Counted from the first letter of the stretch, positions 1-9,818 are shown. The stretch: 64,000 nucleotides of DNA from Myxococcales bacterium 68-20 (GCA_001899635.1 MKVQ01000006.1:278722-342721), one strand, 5' to 3'. The notes: generated from the sequence alone by a model not told the origin. A program made the numbers and translations.

Positions 1-1
1 C

Positions 2-1756
2 TACGCGGGCGCCTGCTCGTACAGCGTCACCGGCACCGGCTACGATCCGGTCGGCGAGATCTGCGACCTCGACGGAAAGGCCGTCGTGTGCAGCGAGCGT
101 GCGGCGCTGACGGAGCTGCTCGCGACCATCTCGCTCGCGAACACCGCCTCGCTCGAGCTGAAAGACGGGTTGTGGCGCGTCGTCGGTGATCCGACCGAGG
201 GCGCACTGCTCACGCTATCGGCCAAGGGAGGGCTCCCGAAGGAGTCCGTCGCACCGTCGCACCAGATCCTGAAGGAGATCCCGTTCGACAGCGACCGCAA
301 GCGCATGACGGTCGTGACGCTCGACGAGACGGGCAAGGAGATCGCGCACACCAAGGGCAGCGCCGACGTCCTCATCCCGCTCTGCGTCCACCAGCTGACG
401 CCGGACGGCCTCGAGACGCTCGACGACGCGAAGCGCGAGGAGATCCTCGCCGAGGCCGAGCGCATGAGTCGGCTGTCGCTTCGCGTCCTCGCCGTCGCGC
501 GGCGCGAGCTCACGGTATCGACCGACGGCGAATCACCGTCGTCCGACCCGCCCTTGGACGCCGACCAGCGCCCGAGCGCCGAGCACATCGAGCAGCGTTT
601 CACGTTCCTCGGCCTGGTCGGGATGATCGACCCTCCACGCAAGGGCGTGAAGGAGGCGGTCCGCGCGTGCACCGAAGCGCAGGTCCGCGCCGTGATGATC
701 ACGGGCGATCACAAGCTGACCGCCGTCGCGATCGCAAAGGAGCTCGACCTCTGGGACGAGGGCGCACTCGCGCTGACCGGCTCCGAGCTCGAGAAGCTCT
801 CCGACGGCGACCTCGAGCGGCGCGTCGATCACGTGCGCGTGTTCGCGCGTGTGACCGCAGAGCAGAAGCTCAGGATCGTCAAGGCGTTCAAGGCCCGCGG
901 TCACGTCGTCGCGATGACCGGCGACGGCGTCAACGACGCCCCTGCGCTGAAGGAAGCGCACATCGGCATCGCGATGGGCAGGGACGGGACCGACGTCGCA
1001 CGAGAGGCGGCGGACATGGTCCTCGCTGACGACAACTTCGCCACCATCGTCGACGCCGTCCGCGAAGGACGCGCGATCTGGCGCAACATCCAGAAGTTCA
1101 TCTTCTTCCTCCTCTCCTCGAACGCGGGCCTCATCGTCACGGTCTTCGTCGCCAGCGTGCTGCCGGGGATGAAGGAGCTCCGTCCGTTGATGATCCTCTG
1201 GATCAACCTCGTGACGAATGGCCTCCCTGCCCTCGCGCTCGGCATTGATCCGCCCGACCCGACGCAGATGATGGAGCCGCCGCGCAAGGCGACGAGCGGT
1301 CTGCTCGGCGCCCGCGAGTATCTCGGCATCGGCGTCGTCGGCCTCCTCATGGGTGGGCTCGCGATCATCTGCTACCGGTGGCCGTGGGAGGTCGACGCAG
1401 AGGAGCTGCCCTCCTATGCGCGCGCGGTCGCGTTCTCCCTCCTCGCGCTCTCGCCGCTCTTCCACGCCCTCAACTGCCGCTCGCCTACGGCGTCGATGTT
1501 CACGATGCGGCCGTTCTTGCCGCTGCCGCTCGTGCTCGCCATCGCCATCAGCGCGCTCATCCATCTCGTCGCGATCCTGGTGCCCTCACTGCGCGAGGTC
1601 TTCCAGACGTTCGCGCTCGGCTCCTACGAGTGGATGATCCTCCTGTTGCTCTCGGCGTCGATCATCCCGATCATCGAGTTGCTCAAGGCGCTCCAACGCG
1701 TCGGCATCGTCGGCAAGAACCTCGGCCCGATGTCGCGCCGCGCCTCGGATCAGTAG
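2..1756 (+). CDS. Cation-transporting P-type ATPase, C-terminal part (5' end outside window)
   Basis: The reading frame is open from the first bases, so this is the last 584 residues of a longer protein; the phosphorylated Asp (DKTGT) must lie upstream. Seen here: a VTGTGYDP segment typical of the start of the nucleotide-binding domain of P2-type pumps, the MITGDHK region near 691-711, the hinge motif TGDGVNDAP near 916-942, and about six C-terminal membrane spans. It couples ATP hydrolysis to cation transport across the inner membrane. Compared with the SERCA/Ca2+ pump pattern, TM5 reads SSNAGLI where SERCA has SSNVGEV, and TM6 reads NLVTNG where SERCA has NLVTDG, so two calcium ligands are absent and the ion is uncertain. 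The next gene starts 49 bp downstream on the same strand. Confidence 0.93.
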   Translation, partial: YAGACSYSVTGTGYDPVGEICDLDGKAVVCSERAALTELLATISLANTASLELKDGLWRVVGDPTEGALLTLSAKGGLPKESVAPSHQILKEIPFDSDRKRMTVVTLDETGKEIAHTKGSADVLIPLCVHQLTPDGLETLDDAKREEILAEAERMSRLSLRVLAVARRELTVSTDGESPSSDPPLDADQRPSAEHIEQRFTFLGLVGMIDPPRKGVKEAVRACTEAQVRAVMITGDHKLTAVAIAKELDLWDEGALALTGSELEKLSDGDLERRVDHVRVFARVTAEQKLRIVKAFKARGHVVAMTGDGVNDAPALKEAHIGIAMGRDGTDVAREAADMVLADDNFATIVDAVREGRAIWRNIQKFIFFLLSSNAGLIVTVFVASVLPGMKELRPLMILWINLVTNGLPALALGIDPPDPTQMMEPPRKATSGLLGAREYLGIGVVGLLMGGLAIICYRWPWEVDAEELPSYARAVAFSLLALSPLFHALNCRSPTASMFTMRPFLPLPLVLAIAISALIHLVAILVPSLREVFQTFALGSYEWMILLLLSASIIPIIELLKALQRVGIVGKNLGPMSRRASDQ

Positions 1757-1805
1757 CATCGAAGCTCTTCCGAGCCGGCGCGGACGAGCGTATTTTGGGG
1801 GTTCG

Positions 1806-3914
1806 ATGACACGCGCCCGCCTGCTCCGCATTCTCGCGTCGACCACACTCGTCACGACCGCTGCAGGGTGCGGCGGAGGCGCCGGCAAGGGCGACGCGAA
1901 GTCCGCACACTCGGGCGCGACGTCGGAGAAGCACGAGTCGATCGGCGACCTCGCTGCCGCGCAAGGCGGGCTCGCCGCGCTCGGCGGCGCGGGCGACCGC
2001 GAACCGGGCACCGGCACCGAGGTCTCCTTCGCGGGCCCGCTCCGCGCCGAGAGCGTCTCGAAGAAGGCCGTCCCGAAGCTCGACGGCGTGGTGAAGGAAT
2101 GGCATGCGCGCTCTCCCGCAAAGGAGACGATCTCGGGGACGACGACCGGCATCGGCCTCGACGTCGCCGTGCAGTCGGGAGAGGACACGCTCTGGATCGC
2201 CGCCGAGATCGCCGATGCGAAGCTCACTCGCTCGGCGAAGCACGGCACGAGCGAGGACCACGTCACGCTCACCATCGCCTTCCCTTCCGCTCGCGGCGAG
2301 CTGAAGGCGTACGAGATCGGCTTCTGGCCCGGAACGCCCGGGAGCGCCTCCGGAGCGGTGAAGTGGACCGCCGGTCCGAAGGCCGGTCAGAAGGTCGCCG
2401 GCGCGAAGCTCGTCGAGAACGACGTGAAGGGCGGCGTCACGTTCGAAGCAGCGATCCCGTGGAGCTCGTTCCCCGAAGCGCAGACCGTCCGCGTCGGAAT
2501 GCGCGCGGCGTTCCGCTACCACAACGGAGACGGCTCGAACGTCACGGGCGTGCTCGCCACCGGCCCTGGGAGCGTCGACAAGCCCGCCGATCTTCCCGCG
2601 CTCCCCATCGCCGCCGAGCACGCGGTGCTCGAAGGGCTCCTCGAGCAGAAGGGCCTCTCGGGGACGAAGCCGAAGATCGACGTCTACGCGAACATCGCCG
2701 GGGATGAGCGCAAGGAGCGGATCAGCGTCTTCGGGCGCTTCTTCACGATCTGCGGCCCCGGCTATCGCAAGGGCGAGCAGTTCTTCTGGCGCGAGGTCGC
2801 AGGCGACATCGTCTCGCTCGAGCCGGCATCCGTCACCGGCCGTGGCAAGGAAGACCTCGTCGTCCGGCGTCGAGTGACGCAGGCCGCGTCCACGCACGAG
2901 ATCCTCGAGGTGTGGTCGATCCCGACCGGTGAAGAGCCGACGACGATCTTCGCGCAGCAGATCGCGGTCGCGTCCAGCGACGGCAAGAAGCGCGTCTCGA
3001 ATGCCGCGCGCCTCTCTCCCTCGGAGATCGAGGTCAGCACCGAGCCCGCCGTGGGCTGGGACGCGGGCAACTTCAACGAGACGATGGCAGGGGACATCGA
3101 GCCCCTCCTCCTGCCCTGGGGAACGATCAAGTCGAAGACCTTCAAGCTCGAAGGCGGCAAGTTCACCAAGGCAAGCGAGGTCGCGCAGGCAGGGAGCACC
3201 GCGAACGGGAGCACGAGCGCGACGAGAGGCACCGACAGGACCGACGCTCTCCCGAAGGACGTCCCGACACCGGCGGTGCAGAAGGGCTCGGACCTCGGCA
3301 AGCAGGTGCTCGAGGCGTACTTGAAGGACGCGAGCATCGCCGCCGGCACGAAGCCGCGCTTCGATCTCCAGGTCAACGTCGACGGGGACGCGAAGCCCGA
3401 GCGCGTCGTCCTCTTCGGCCGTGACATCGTCGTCCTCGGACCGTCCTTCAAGGGAGGCACGGGCTACGCGCGCATGTCGCTCTCGCAGTTCACGGACGAC
3501 AAGGACATCGGCGAGCTCACCGCGCGCGATCTCGACGGCGACGGGGCCGCGGAGCTCATCGTCCGCGGCGCCCGCCACACGACGAGCCCCGCGGGCGACA
3601 CGATCGATATCGACGGGCTGTTCGTCTACCAGGTGAAGGGCGGGAACATCGGGCGCGTCTTCGCGGTGGAGACGGGCCGCGAGATGGGCGGCAAGCGCGT
3701 GCAGGGGCTAGTGCAGTTCGTCCCCGCAAAGGGCGGCAAGGGCTTCGAGATCGACGTGCGTCCGGGCACGGCCAAGGGATGGACGAAGGACTCGTACCCG
3801 TGGCCTCAGGACAAGCCCGGCGCAGGCCCGATCGAGCCGCTCCTCCTCCCGTGGGGCGACCTCAAGAACGTCCGCTACTCGTGGAACGGCTCCACGTTCG
3901 CGGCGGCCCCCTGA
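1806..3914 (+). CDS. Secreted lipoprotein with CBM9-like N-domain and duplicated C-terminal domain
   Basis: A 702-residue protein with a lipoprotein signal peptide (hydrophobic stretch, then AAGC with Cys22), so it is probably anchored in the envelope. Residues about 75-245 look like a CBM9/DOMON-type beta sandwich (LDGVVKEW, LWIAAEIADAKL). The rest holds two related copies of one domain, at about 292-445 and 519-692. Each begins with a (V/I)(N/A).(D/G)D..(P/K)ER sequence followed by FGR, and each ends in EPLLLPWG. The second copy contains DLDGDGAAELIVRG, as in FG-GAP-like calcium-binding repeats. It is convergent with the kinase gene that ends 28 bp away. No enzymatic motif was seen; function unknown. 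Confidence 0.85.
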   Translation: MTRARLLRILASTTLVTTAAGCGGGAGKGDAKSAHSGATSEKHESIGDLAAAQGGLAALGGAGDREPGTGTEVSFAGPLRAESVSKKAVPKLDGVVKEWHARSPAKETISGTTTGIGLDVAVQSGEDTLWIAAEIADAKLTRSAKHGTSEDHVTLTIAFPSARGELKAYEIGFWPGTPGSASGAVKWTAGPKAGQKVAGAKLVENDVKGGVTFEAAIPWSSFPEAQTVRVGMRAAFRYHNGDGSNVTGVLATGPGSVDKPADLPALPIAAEHAVLEGLLEQKGLSGTKPKIDVYANIAGDERKERISVFGRFFTICGPGYRKGEQFFWREVAGDIVSLEPASVTGRGKEDLVVRRRVTQAASTHEILEVWSIPTGEEPTTIFAQQIAVASSDGKKRVSNAARLSPSEIEVSTEPAVGWDAGNFNETMAGDIEPLLLPWGTIKSKTFKLEGGKFTKASEVAQAGSTANGSTSATRGTDRTDALPKDVPTPAVQKGSDLGKQVLEAYLKDASIAAGTKPRFDLQVNVDGDAKPERVVLFGRDIVVLGPSFKGGTGYARMSLSQFTDDKDIGELTARDLDGDGAAELIVRGARHTTSPAGDTIDIDGLFVYQVKGGNIGRVFAVETGREMGGKRVQGLVQFVPAKGGKGFEIDVRPGTAKGWTKDSYPWPQDKPGAGPIEPLLLPWGDLKNVRYSWNGSTFAAAP

Positions 3915-3942
3915 CGCGCGCACGGAGCGCCGAGGCGGCTCT

Positions 3943-5685
3943 TCACTGCTTCTTCGAGCACTTCTTGAGAAACGGATCCCAGTCCTCGACTGCGCACCAC
4001 GCGGGACGAGCGGTGAGCGTCGGCGCGGGAGGGGGCGCAACCGAGACGGTCGGCGTCGCCGTCGCCTTCGGCGGCGTCGCCCCCGCCTTCGTGAGCGGCG
4101 CCACGGCGGGCTTGGTCACGTCGCGCTCGAGCCGGATGACGACGCGCGTGTCCTTCGCGTTGCGCGGGTCGATCTTCGTGCCGTCGAGCACGTGCTTCGC
4201 CGTCTTGTAACCGGCACGCTCGATCCGGATCGTGACCTTCTCGTCGGCGCCGACCGCGACCGTGCGCGGCTGCTGCTGAGGCGCATCGGACTTCTCGTCG
4301 TCGAGGGCGATCGTCGCATCGACGGGGTCGGTCGTCACCATGACCTGCGCCTTGACGACCGCGACCTGCGAGGGCTCCGGCGACGCGATCGCCGGCGGAT
4401 CGAGCTCGTCCACCACGTCCGCGCTGGAGGCGACCGGCGTGGTGGTGGCGTTCGCATTCGCGCGCATTGCAGATGCGATGAGGACCGCGCCCACGACGCC
4501 GAGGAGGAGGAGCGCTCCAACGACGGCCCCGAGGAGGATGCCCTTCCGCCGGGGCGCGAACGGGTTCGCCGGCAGCATCGCCGCGCCGCCCGGCCCGACC
4601 TGACCTCGCGGGTTGCGGAAGTAGTCGGCCGGCACGTTGAAGCCGCCCGAGCGCCCCATCATCTCGGCGACCGCATCGGGGACGAGGCCACGCTCGACCT
4701 TCTCGAGGTCGAGAACGAGCTCCTCCATCGTCTGGTAGCGGAGCTCCACCTTCTTCGAGAGCGCCTTGAGGACGACGGCCTCGAGCCCCGGCGGCACCTC
4801 TTGCGGCTGCGGGAGCAGCGCCCGGAACGGCGCGGGCGCCTTGTACATGTGCTGCGTCAGGATCCCCATGAAGTTGTCGGCGTCGAACGGCACCTTGCCG
4901 GACGCGAGCTCGTAGAGGATGACGCCGAGCGAATAGACGTCCGTTCGCTGATCGACGGGGACACCCGCGGCCTGCTCGGGGGACATGTAGTGCGGCGTTC
5001 CGAAGACGCTGCCCGCACGCGTGAGACGCGCGCTCTCTCCGCTGATCTTCGCGATACCGAAGTCGAGGATCTTGGTGAAGTCCTTGTCGTCGCCACGCGT
5101 GATGAGCATGACGTTGTCGGGCTTCAGGTCGCGGTGGACGATCCCCCGTGCGTGCGCCGCCGCCAGGCCGCGAGCGATCTGCTTGGCGATATGGAGCAGG
5201 CGCGGCACGGGCACCACGCCGAGCCCGTCCATGAGCTGCGACAGGCTGGTGCCGTCGAGGAACTCCATGACGAAGAACGCCGCGCCGTCGGGCAGCCGGC
5301 CGTAGTCGGAGATGTCGACGATGTGCGGGCTCTCGATCGACGAGGCCGCCTTCGCTTCGTTGAGGAAGCGCTCGGTCATCTCCTGGTCCGCCGCAAAGTC
5401 GCCGCGCAGGATCTTGATGGCGACCCGCTTGTCGATCACCTTGTGGCGACCGAGATAGACGAAGCCCATCCCGCCTTCGCCCAAGAGCGACTCGACGACG
5501 TACCGCCCTTCGAGCGTCATGCCGAGGTAGGCGTCGACCTTCTGCTGCGAAGGCAGAGGCGCGGCCGAGTGGACGGTCACACCGTCCATCGTGATCTGCG
5601 TCGCTGTCCCCGAGCCGTCCGGTACCGATTGACGTGTCGGAACCGCGAGCGGGTTGGGGGCAGGTCTGTCCCGGGGTTCGGACAT
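3943..5685 (-). CDS. Membrane-anchored Ser/Thr protein kinase with C-terminal PEGA-like domain
   Basis: Hanks-type kinase of 580 residues. The cytoplasmic kinase domain covers about residues 60-330: glycine loop GEGGMG (70-74), VAIK lysine (K91), HRDLKPDN (184-191), DFG (208-210) and the activation-loop end [10 protein letters not shown]. All catalytic residues are present, so it should be active. A single membrane span lies near 382-406 and is followed by an Ala/Thr/Pro-rich outer segment with a PEGA-like repeat around [16 protein letters not shown], a module typical of myxobacterial envelope proteins. The ATG at 5685 is the only good start, but no clear Shine-Dalgarno sequence precedes it. 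It probably phosphorylates cytoplasmic partners in response to an envelope cue; target unknown. Confidence 0.94.
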   Translation of the reverse strand: MSEPRDRPAPNPLAVPTRQSVPDGSGTATQITMDGVTVHSAAPLPSQQKVDAYLGMTLEGRYVVESLLGEGGMGFVYLGRHKVIDKRVAIKILRGDFAADQEMTERFLNEAKAASSIESPHIVDISDYGRLPDGAAFFVMEFLDGTSLSQLMDGLGVVPVPRLLHIAKQIARGLAAAHARGIVHRDLKPDNVMLITRGDDKDFTKILDFGIAKISGESARLTRAGSVFGTPHYMSPEQAAGVPVDQRTDVYSLGVILYELASGKVPFDADNFMGILTQHMYKAPAPFRALLPQPQEVPPGLEAVVLKALSKKVELRYQTMEELVLDLEKVERGLVPDAVAEMMGRSGGFNVPADYFRNPRGQVGPGGAAMLPANPFAPRRKGILLGAVVGALLLLGVVGAVLIASAMRANANATTTPVASSADVVDELDPPAIASPEPSQVAVVKAQVMVTTDPVDATIALDDEKSDAPQQQPRTVAVGADEKVTIRIERAGYKTAKHVLDGTKIDPRNAKDTRVVIRLERDVTKPAVAPLTKAGATPPKATATPTVSVAPPPAPTLTARPAWCAVEDWDPFLKKCSKKQ

Positions 5686-6022
5686 AGGGAGGCGGCTCCG
5701 CTTAGCATTTCAGATCTACGTGGTCTGCCCGAATTCCGGAAGTGACAAGCTCACCCCGGGCGGCCTCGCCTTCCCCTCCCCTCTCCACCCCTCCTCCCTC
5801 CCCCTTCTCCCCACTCAGCGGTCGAGCCCGGTCGCGACTCGCTCCAGGTCGAGCTGTGGGCGCGCCACAGCGGGCTCGAGTGTAAGACCGGGTGGGCTTG
5901 GCCTTTTCCGCGCGGGATCTGCGGGAAAAGGGAATGGTGGAAGCGCACACCGTGCTAGAGGTGCGACCCGATTCCCTCGTTTCGATCCCGCCTGCGCGGG
6001 ATCACGCAGCACCCTGGTCAAC
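5686..6022. other. Gene-less divergent intergenic region with two inverted repeats
   Basis: This 337-bp stretch lies between the divergent kinase and permease genes. No ORF in it looks coding. It holds an imperfect inverted repeat near 5909-5938 (ccttttccgc / gcgggaaaagg) and a perfect 8-bp hairpin at 5984-6003. Promoters for both flanking genes must lie here, but no convincing -35/-10 pair was recognised. Confidence 0.6.
5984..6003 (+). promoter_or_regulatory. Hairpin just upstream of the LolC/E-like start codon
   Basis: Perfect inverted repeat gatcccgc-CTGC-gcgggatc, 8-bp stem with a 4-nt loop, ending 19 nt before the ATG at 6023. There is no Shine-Dalgarno sequence between hairpin and start, so it may act at the mRNA 5' end or as a binding site. 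Its role is inferred only. Confidence 0.4.
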
Positions 6023-7735
6023 ATGGGCTACCCCGTCCAGATCGCGCTCCGCTATCTCGGCTCGAAGAAGCGTGCCTTCGTCTCGGTGGGCACGGCGTTC
6101 GCGATGCTCGGTGTCGCGCTCGGAGTGGCAGCGCTCGCGATCGTGATGAGCGTCACCGGCGGCTTCCAGGAGCAGTTCCGGGAGAAGGTGCTCGGGGTCA
6201 ACGCTCACGTCATCGTGCTGAAGTACGCGGTGCACTTCCGCGACTACCGCGACGTGATGAAGAAGGTCGAGCGCGTCCCCGGCGTCGTCGCGGTCGCGCC
6301 CTTCGTCATCAACCCGATGATGGTGACCCACGGCGAGCGCACCGCCACCGGCGTCCTCTTGAAGGGCGTCGATCCGGAGCTCATGCCGAAGGTCCTCGAC
6401 CTGCCCCGGCACATCGTCGAGGGGTCGCTCGACGGGATGCGCAAGCCGGGCGCGAAGCCGCCCGAGGCGCCCCGCGACTCGTTCTCACCGGGCAACGGCG
6501 GAAGCTGGGAGCCCGGGAAGACGGGCATGGGCAGCGGTGCAGACTCGGACTCCGGCGCAGGCACGGGGAAGCTGAGCGTGCTCGAGGCGATCGAGCGACA
6601 GATTGCGGAGGACAAGGCGCAGGACGCCGCCGCGGACGCTGGGACCTCCGACCTCGCGACCCTCATCGCAACCGGCGCTGCCGGCGAGATCGCGACCGGC
6701 GAGAACGAGAAGCCGAAGGCGACGCCCTCCGCCGATCCGCTCGACGCGATCCTCGCCGCGCCGGCCGCAAACACGAACACGACTGCGCCCGCGAAGGACG
6801 AGCCCCCGCCTCCGCTTCATCCCGCCGGGGACGTCACGCCCTCAGGCGGCTACACGAGCACGCTGCCAGAGGACGACTTCCTTCCCGAGGCGATCGATCC
6901 CGATCCCTGCCGCAGCCCGGAGCAGGTGAAGACACTCCCGGGCGTCGTCATCGGCAAGTCGCTCTCGAAGCGGCTCGCTGTCGGGCTCGGTGACTGCCTC
7001 CAGATCACGTCGCCGCAGATCGGCATGTCGTACGGTGCCAGCGGCGCGCGCCCGCCGATCGCGAAGCAGTTCCGCGTGATCGCGCTCTTCGAGGCTGGGT
7101 TCGACCAGTACGACTCGAAGCTCGTCTACACCGACCTCTACGAAGCCCAGGCCTTCTACGAGCAGGGCGACAGCGTCACCGGCGTCGAAGCGAAGGTCGA
7201 CGACATCGAGAAGGCGGCCGACATCGCGAAGCAGGTCGACAAGATCCTCGCGAACGGCGTCTATCACACGATGGACTGGAGGGAGCTCAACCACGGGCTC
7301 TTCACGGCGCTGCTCATCCAGCAGATCGCGATGAGCGTCGTGCTCACGCTCATCATCGTCGTGGCGGCCTTCACCGTCATCGCGACCCTCATCATGGTCG
7401 TGCTCGACAAGAAGAAGGAGATCGCGCTCCTCAAGGCGATCGGCGCGAGCGACGACGCGATCCTCCGCGTGTTCGTCTACCAGGGCGGCATCATCGGGCT
7501 GGTCGGGACGGCCCTCGGCCTCGTGCTCGGATGGATCGCGTGCAAGTTCCTCCTTGCATACGGCTTCCCGCTCGACCCCAAGGTCTACTTCATCTCGAAG
7601 CTCCCGGTGAACGTCCGCCCGACGGAGTTCATCATCACCGGAATTGTCGCGATTCTCATCTGTCTGGTCGCGACGATCTTCCCCGCCTTCTACGCCGCCC
7701 GCCTCCGCCCCTCCGACGGCCTCCGGGCAGAGTAG
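6023..7735 (+). CDS. LolC/LolE-family ABC permease with large periplasmic insertion
   Basis: 570-residue inner-membrane permease resembling LolC/LolE (lipoprotein release) and other MacB/FtsX-type proteins. It has an N-terminal span at about residues 20-46, a periplasmic domain, and three C-terminal spans with the cytoplasmic coupling motif KKKEIALLKAIGAS. The ATG at 6023 was chosen because MGYPVQIALRYLGSKK is the normal family N-terminus; the frame is open further upstream but that part is not protein-like. Family members are about 400 residues long. The extra length is a Pro/Ala/Gly-rich, low-complexity insert at about residues 139-305, followed by two cysteines (C296, C325) that could pair. 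No LolD ATPase gene is adjacent. The permease assignment is firm; the exact substrate is not. Confidence 0.9.
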   Translation: MGYPVQIALRYLGSKKRAFVSVGTAFAMLGVALGVAALAIVMSVTGGFQEQFREKVLGVNAHVIVLKYAVHFRDYRDVMKKVERVPGVVAVAPFVINPMMVTHGERTATGVLLKGVDPELMPKVLDLPRHIVEGSLDGMRKPGAKPPEAPRDSFSPGNGGSWEPGKTGMGSGADSDSGAGTGKLSVLEAIERQIAEDKAQDAAADAGTSDLATLIATGAAGEIATGENEKPKATPSADPLDAILAAPAANTNTTAPAKDEPPPPLHPAGDVTPSGGYTSTLPEDDFLPEAIDPDPCRSPEQVKTLPGVVIGKSLSKRLAVGLGDCLQITSPQIGMSYGASGARPPIAKQFRVIALFEAGFDQYDSKLVYTDLYEAQAFYEQGDSVTGVEAKVDDIEKAADIAKQVDKILANGVYHTMDWRELNHGLFTALLIQQIAMSVVLTLIIVVAAFTVIATLIMVVLDKKKEIALLKAIGASDDAILRVFVYQGGIIGLVGTALGLVLGWIACKFLLAYGFPLDPKVYFISKLPVNVRPTEFIITGIVAILICLVATIFPAFYAARLRPSDGLRAE

Positions 7736-7838
7736 CTCCCGACCCGCCGTGCTCGGCGGTCCCGTCCGCCCGGCCCAGGAACCCGCCTCGAAATCCGGGT
7801 CGCCTCCCTCCTTGGGGAGGTGATAACTTCGCGAGCGC

Positions 7839-9776
7839 ATGCGATGGGTCGTGGAAGTCTCGTCGATCGGCAAGACGGATCTGCAGAAGTTCTGCGTCGA
7901 AGCCGAGTCGTGGCAACGCGCGCTCCAAGCAGCACGGGCGCAGCGCGGAGAAGAGGGGCCGATGAGCGGCTTCTCGATCGAGCTCCTCGAGGAGGGCTAC
8001 CGCGCCGTCGATCCAATCGCGCGCATTCGCTTCGTCGTGAAGCGCGCGCCTGACGACATGCCCGTCACCGCGCCGCTCGTGAGCGCAAAGGACGGCGGCA
8101 AGGGCGTGGCGCCCAGCCCGCCGTCGACCGCCGCGGCCGAGCCGAAGGTCCCTCCGTCTCCAGCCTCCTCGCCGGCATCGACGACGACGACGTCATCAAA
8201 GCCGCCGCGCCCCGTCCAGGCCGACAAGGGCACGAACGGGTCGACGAAGGAGACGAGCCCGGCGTCGAAGGCGGCCTCGGCGACTCCGGCAACCGTCGTC
8301 GGCTCGGCGCTCCCCGGACTTCCTCCCGTGAAGGTGCTCTCGTCCCGCGAGCAAGATCCCACCGACGCTTCGCCGCTCACCTATCGCGAGTACTCGTTCG
8401 CCGTCCCGGCCGGGACGAGCGAGGACACGGCCGTCGCGGTGCTGCGTGGACAGCTCGCGCTCGTCGACGCGCTGCTCACGAACGCGAAGATGGGAAAGCT
8501 CGTCAACCTCGCCGCGTTCGACGTCGAGTTCACGGGCAAGCCTCCGAGCCCGCCCATCGCGACCTTGTCGTGGAAGGACTGGAAGGGTGAGCCCGTCATC
8601 GGCTATCCGCGCCGCGGCGCGGCTCAGACGCAGGTGAAGCCGCCGACCGCCGGCGGCGCTTCGAATGGGCCGCAGTCGACGGCCCCGCCGGCGAGCTCCC
8701 TCTTCCCGCCCCCGTCGATGCCGCCGTCCGCGCTCCAGCGCCCTGACGCAGAGCCGTCCGTGGCGCCCGCTTCCGCGGCGCCGGTCGCGTTCCCTGCACC
8801 GGCGACCGTCTCGCCGTCGTCGATCCCGCCCGCACCGCAAGCACGTCCCGCGTCGGTGCCGCCGCCCGCGATGGCCGCGCCCGCGCCGGCTCATGCGTCG
8901 GTGCCGCCGCCCGACATGGCCGCGCCCGTGCCGGCTCACGCATCGGTGGCGCCGCCCGCGATGGCCGCGCCCGTGCCGGCTCACGCATCGGGGGCGCCGC
9001 CCGCGATGGTCGCGCCGTCACAACCGCCTCCCGCCGGTGTCCCGGTCCCGGTCGTCGCGCCGGTCGTGACCTTCCAGCCCGCCCCTCCCGGCGGCTCGGT
9101 ACCGCCTCCCGCGAACGCCGGCTCGGTGCCGCCGCCTGCCGCCGCGGTCGTGCAGCCGGCGCGTCGTCCGTCGTCGCCCGAAGGTCTCGCGCCGCGCGCC
9201 GACGGCATGGTCCGAACACCGTCGGGCCGCTTCGTTCGAGGCCGCACGACGGGTGACGAGCTCATCACCGCGCTGTTCGAGTCGATGCACGACCTCCACT
9301 TCCTGCGCGACGCGCTGGACGGCGGACAGTTCTGCCTCGCGCTCGCGACGGAGGTGCTGCCGGCGCGTGCAGCGCTCATCCACTTCTTCGACGTCGAGAA
9401 GCGCGAGTGGGTGATCGCATGCACCCGCGGCAAGGACACGTCGCGCCTGCTCACCCTGCGCACGGCCGAGTCGGACGAGCTCCTCCGCGACGCTGCCCGC
9501 AAGCGCCGCGCGATCGTCACGCCGAACGCGACCGAAGCATCCGCGCAGCGCTACCAGAGCCTCGGCGGGAGCCGCAGCATGATCATCGCGCCGATCATGC
9601 AGGCCGGGCGTGCCCTCGGAGCGATCGAGATCATCAACCCGCTCGACGGCATGCCGTTCACCGAGGACGAAGGCAACGCGATGACGTACATCGCGGAGCA
9701 ATACGCCGAGTACCTCGGCTCGCGCGGCATCGTCCTCGACCGCGAGCGCATCCAGAACGCAGCGACGCCGCGCTGA
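7839..9776 (+). CDS. GAF-domain protein with long proline-rich linker
   Basis: 645 residues in three parts. The N-terminal ~75 residues (MRWVVEVSSIGKTDLQKFCV onward) form a small basic alpha/beta module that I do not recognise. A Pro/Ala/Ser-rich linker covers most of residues 80-460 and includes a 15-residue peptide repeat of the PPAMAAP.PAHAS type, encoded by a 45-bp tandem repeat. The C-terminal ~160 residues are a GAF domain (LALATEVLPARAALIHFFDV, MIIAPIMQAGRALGAIEIIN). GAF domains bind small ligands or mediate dimerisation; no output domain is attached, so this is likely a cytoplasmic sensor or adaptor. It lies 42 bp upstream of a histidine kinase gene on the same strand and may be co-transcribed with it. 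Confidence 0.85.
   Translation: MRWVVEVSSIGKTDLQKFCVEAESWQRALQAARAQRGEEGPMSGFSIELLEEGYRAVDPIARIRFVVKRAPDDMPVTAPLVSAKDGGKGVAPSPPSTAAAEPKVPPSPASSPASTTTTSSKPPRPVQADKGTNGSTKETSPASKAASATPATVVGSALPGLPPVKVLSSREQDPTDASPLTYREYSFAVPAGTSEDTAVAVLRGQLALVDALLTNAKMGKLVNLAAFDVEFTGKPPSPPIATLSWKDWKGEPVIGYPRRGAAQTQVKPPTAGGASNGPQSTAPPASSLFPPPSMPPSALQRPDAEPSVAPASAAPVAFPAPATVSPSSIPPAPQARPASVPPPAMAAPAPAHASVPPPDMAAPVPAHASVAPPAMAAPVPAHASGAPPAMVAPSQPPPAGVPVPVVAPVVTFQPAPPGGSVPPPANAGSVPPPAAAVVQPARRPSSPEGLAPRADGMVRTPSGRFVRGRTTGDELITALFESMHDLHFLRDALDGGQFCLALATEVLPARAALIHFFDVEKREWVIACTRGKDTSRLLTLRTAESDELLRDAARKRRAIVTPNATEASAQRYQSLGGSRSMIIAPIMQAGRALGAIEIINPLDGMPFTEDEGNAMTYIAEQYAEYLGSRGIVLDRERIQNAATPR
8856..9012 (+). repeat. 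45-bp tandem repeat inside the GAF-protein linker
   Basis: Three complete 45-bp units start at 8856, 8901 and 8946, and a partial fourth starts at 8991. Each encodes a 15-residue Pro/Ala-rich peptide ending in PAHAS. Unit length is a multiple of three, so copy-number change would keep the frame. Confidence 0.9.
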
Positions 9777-9818
9777 GGCAGACCAGCACGCACGAGCCCG
9801 ATCCGCTAGGCTCACCCC

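Noticed and set aside
4192..5745. 517-codon open frame antisense to the Ser/Thr kinase
   Set aside because: Arg/Asp/Leu/His-rich text without motifs; the kinase on the other strand has a complete catalytic core.
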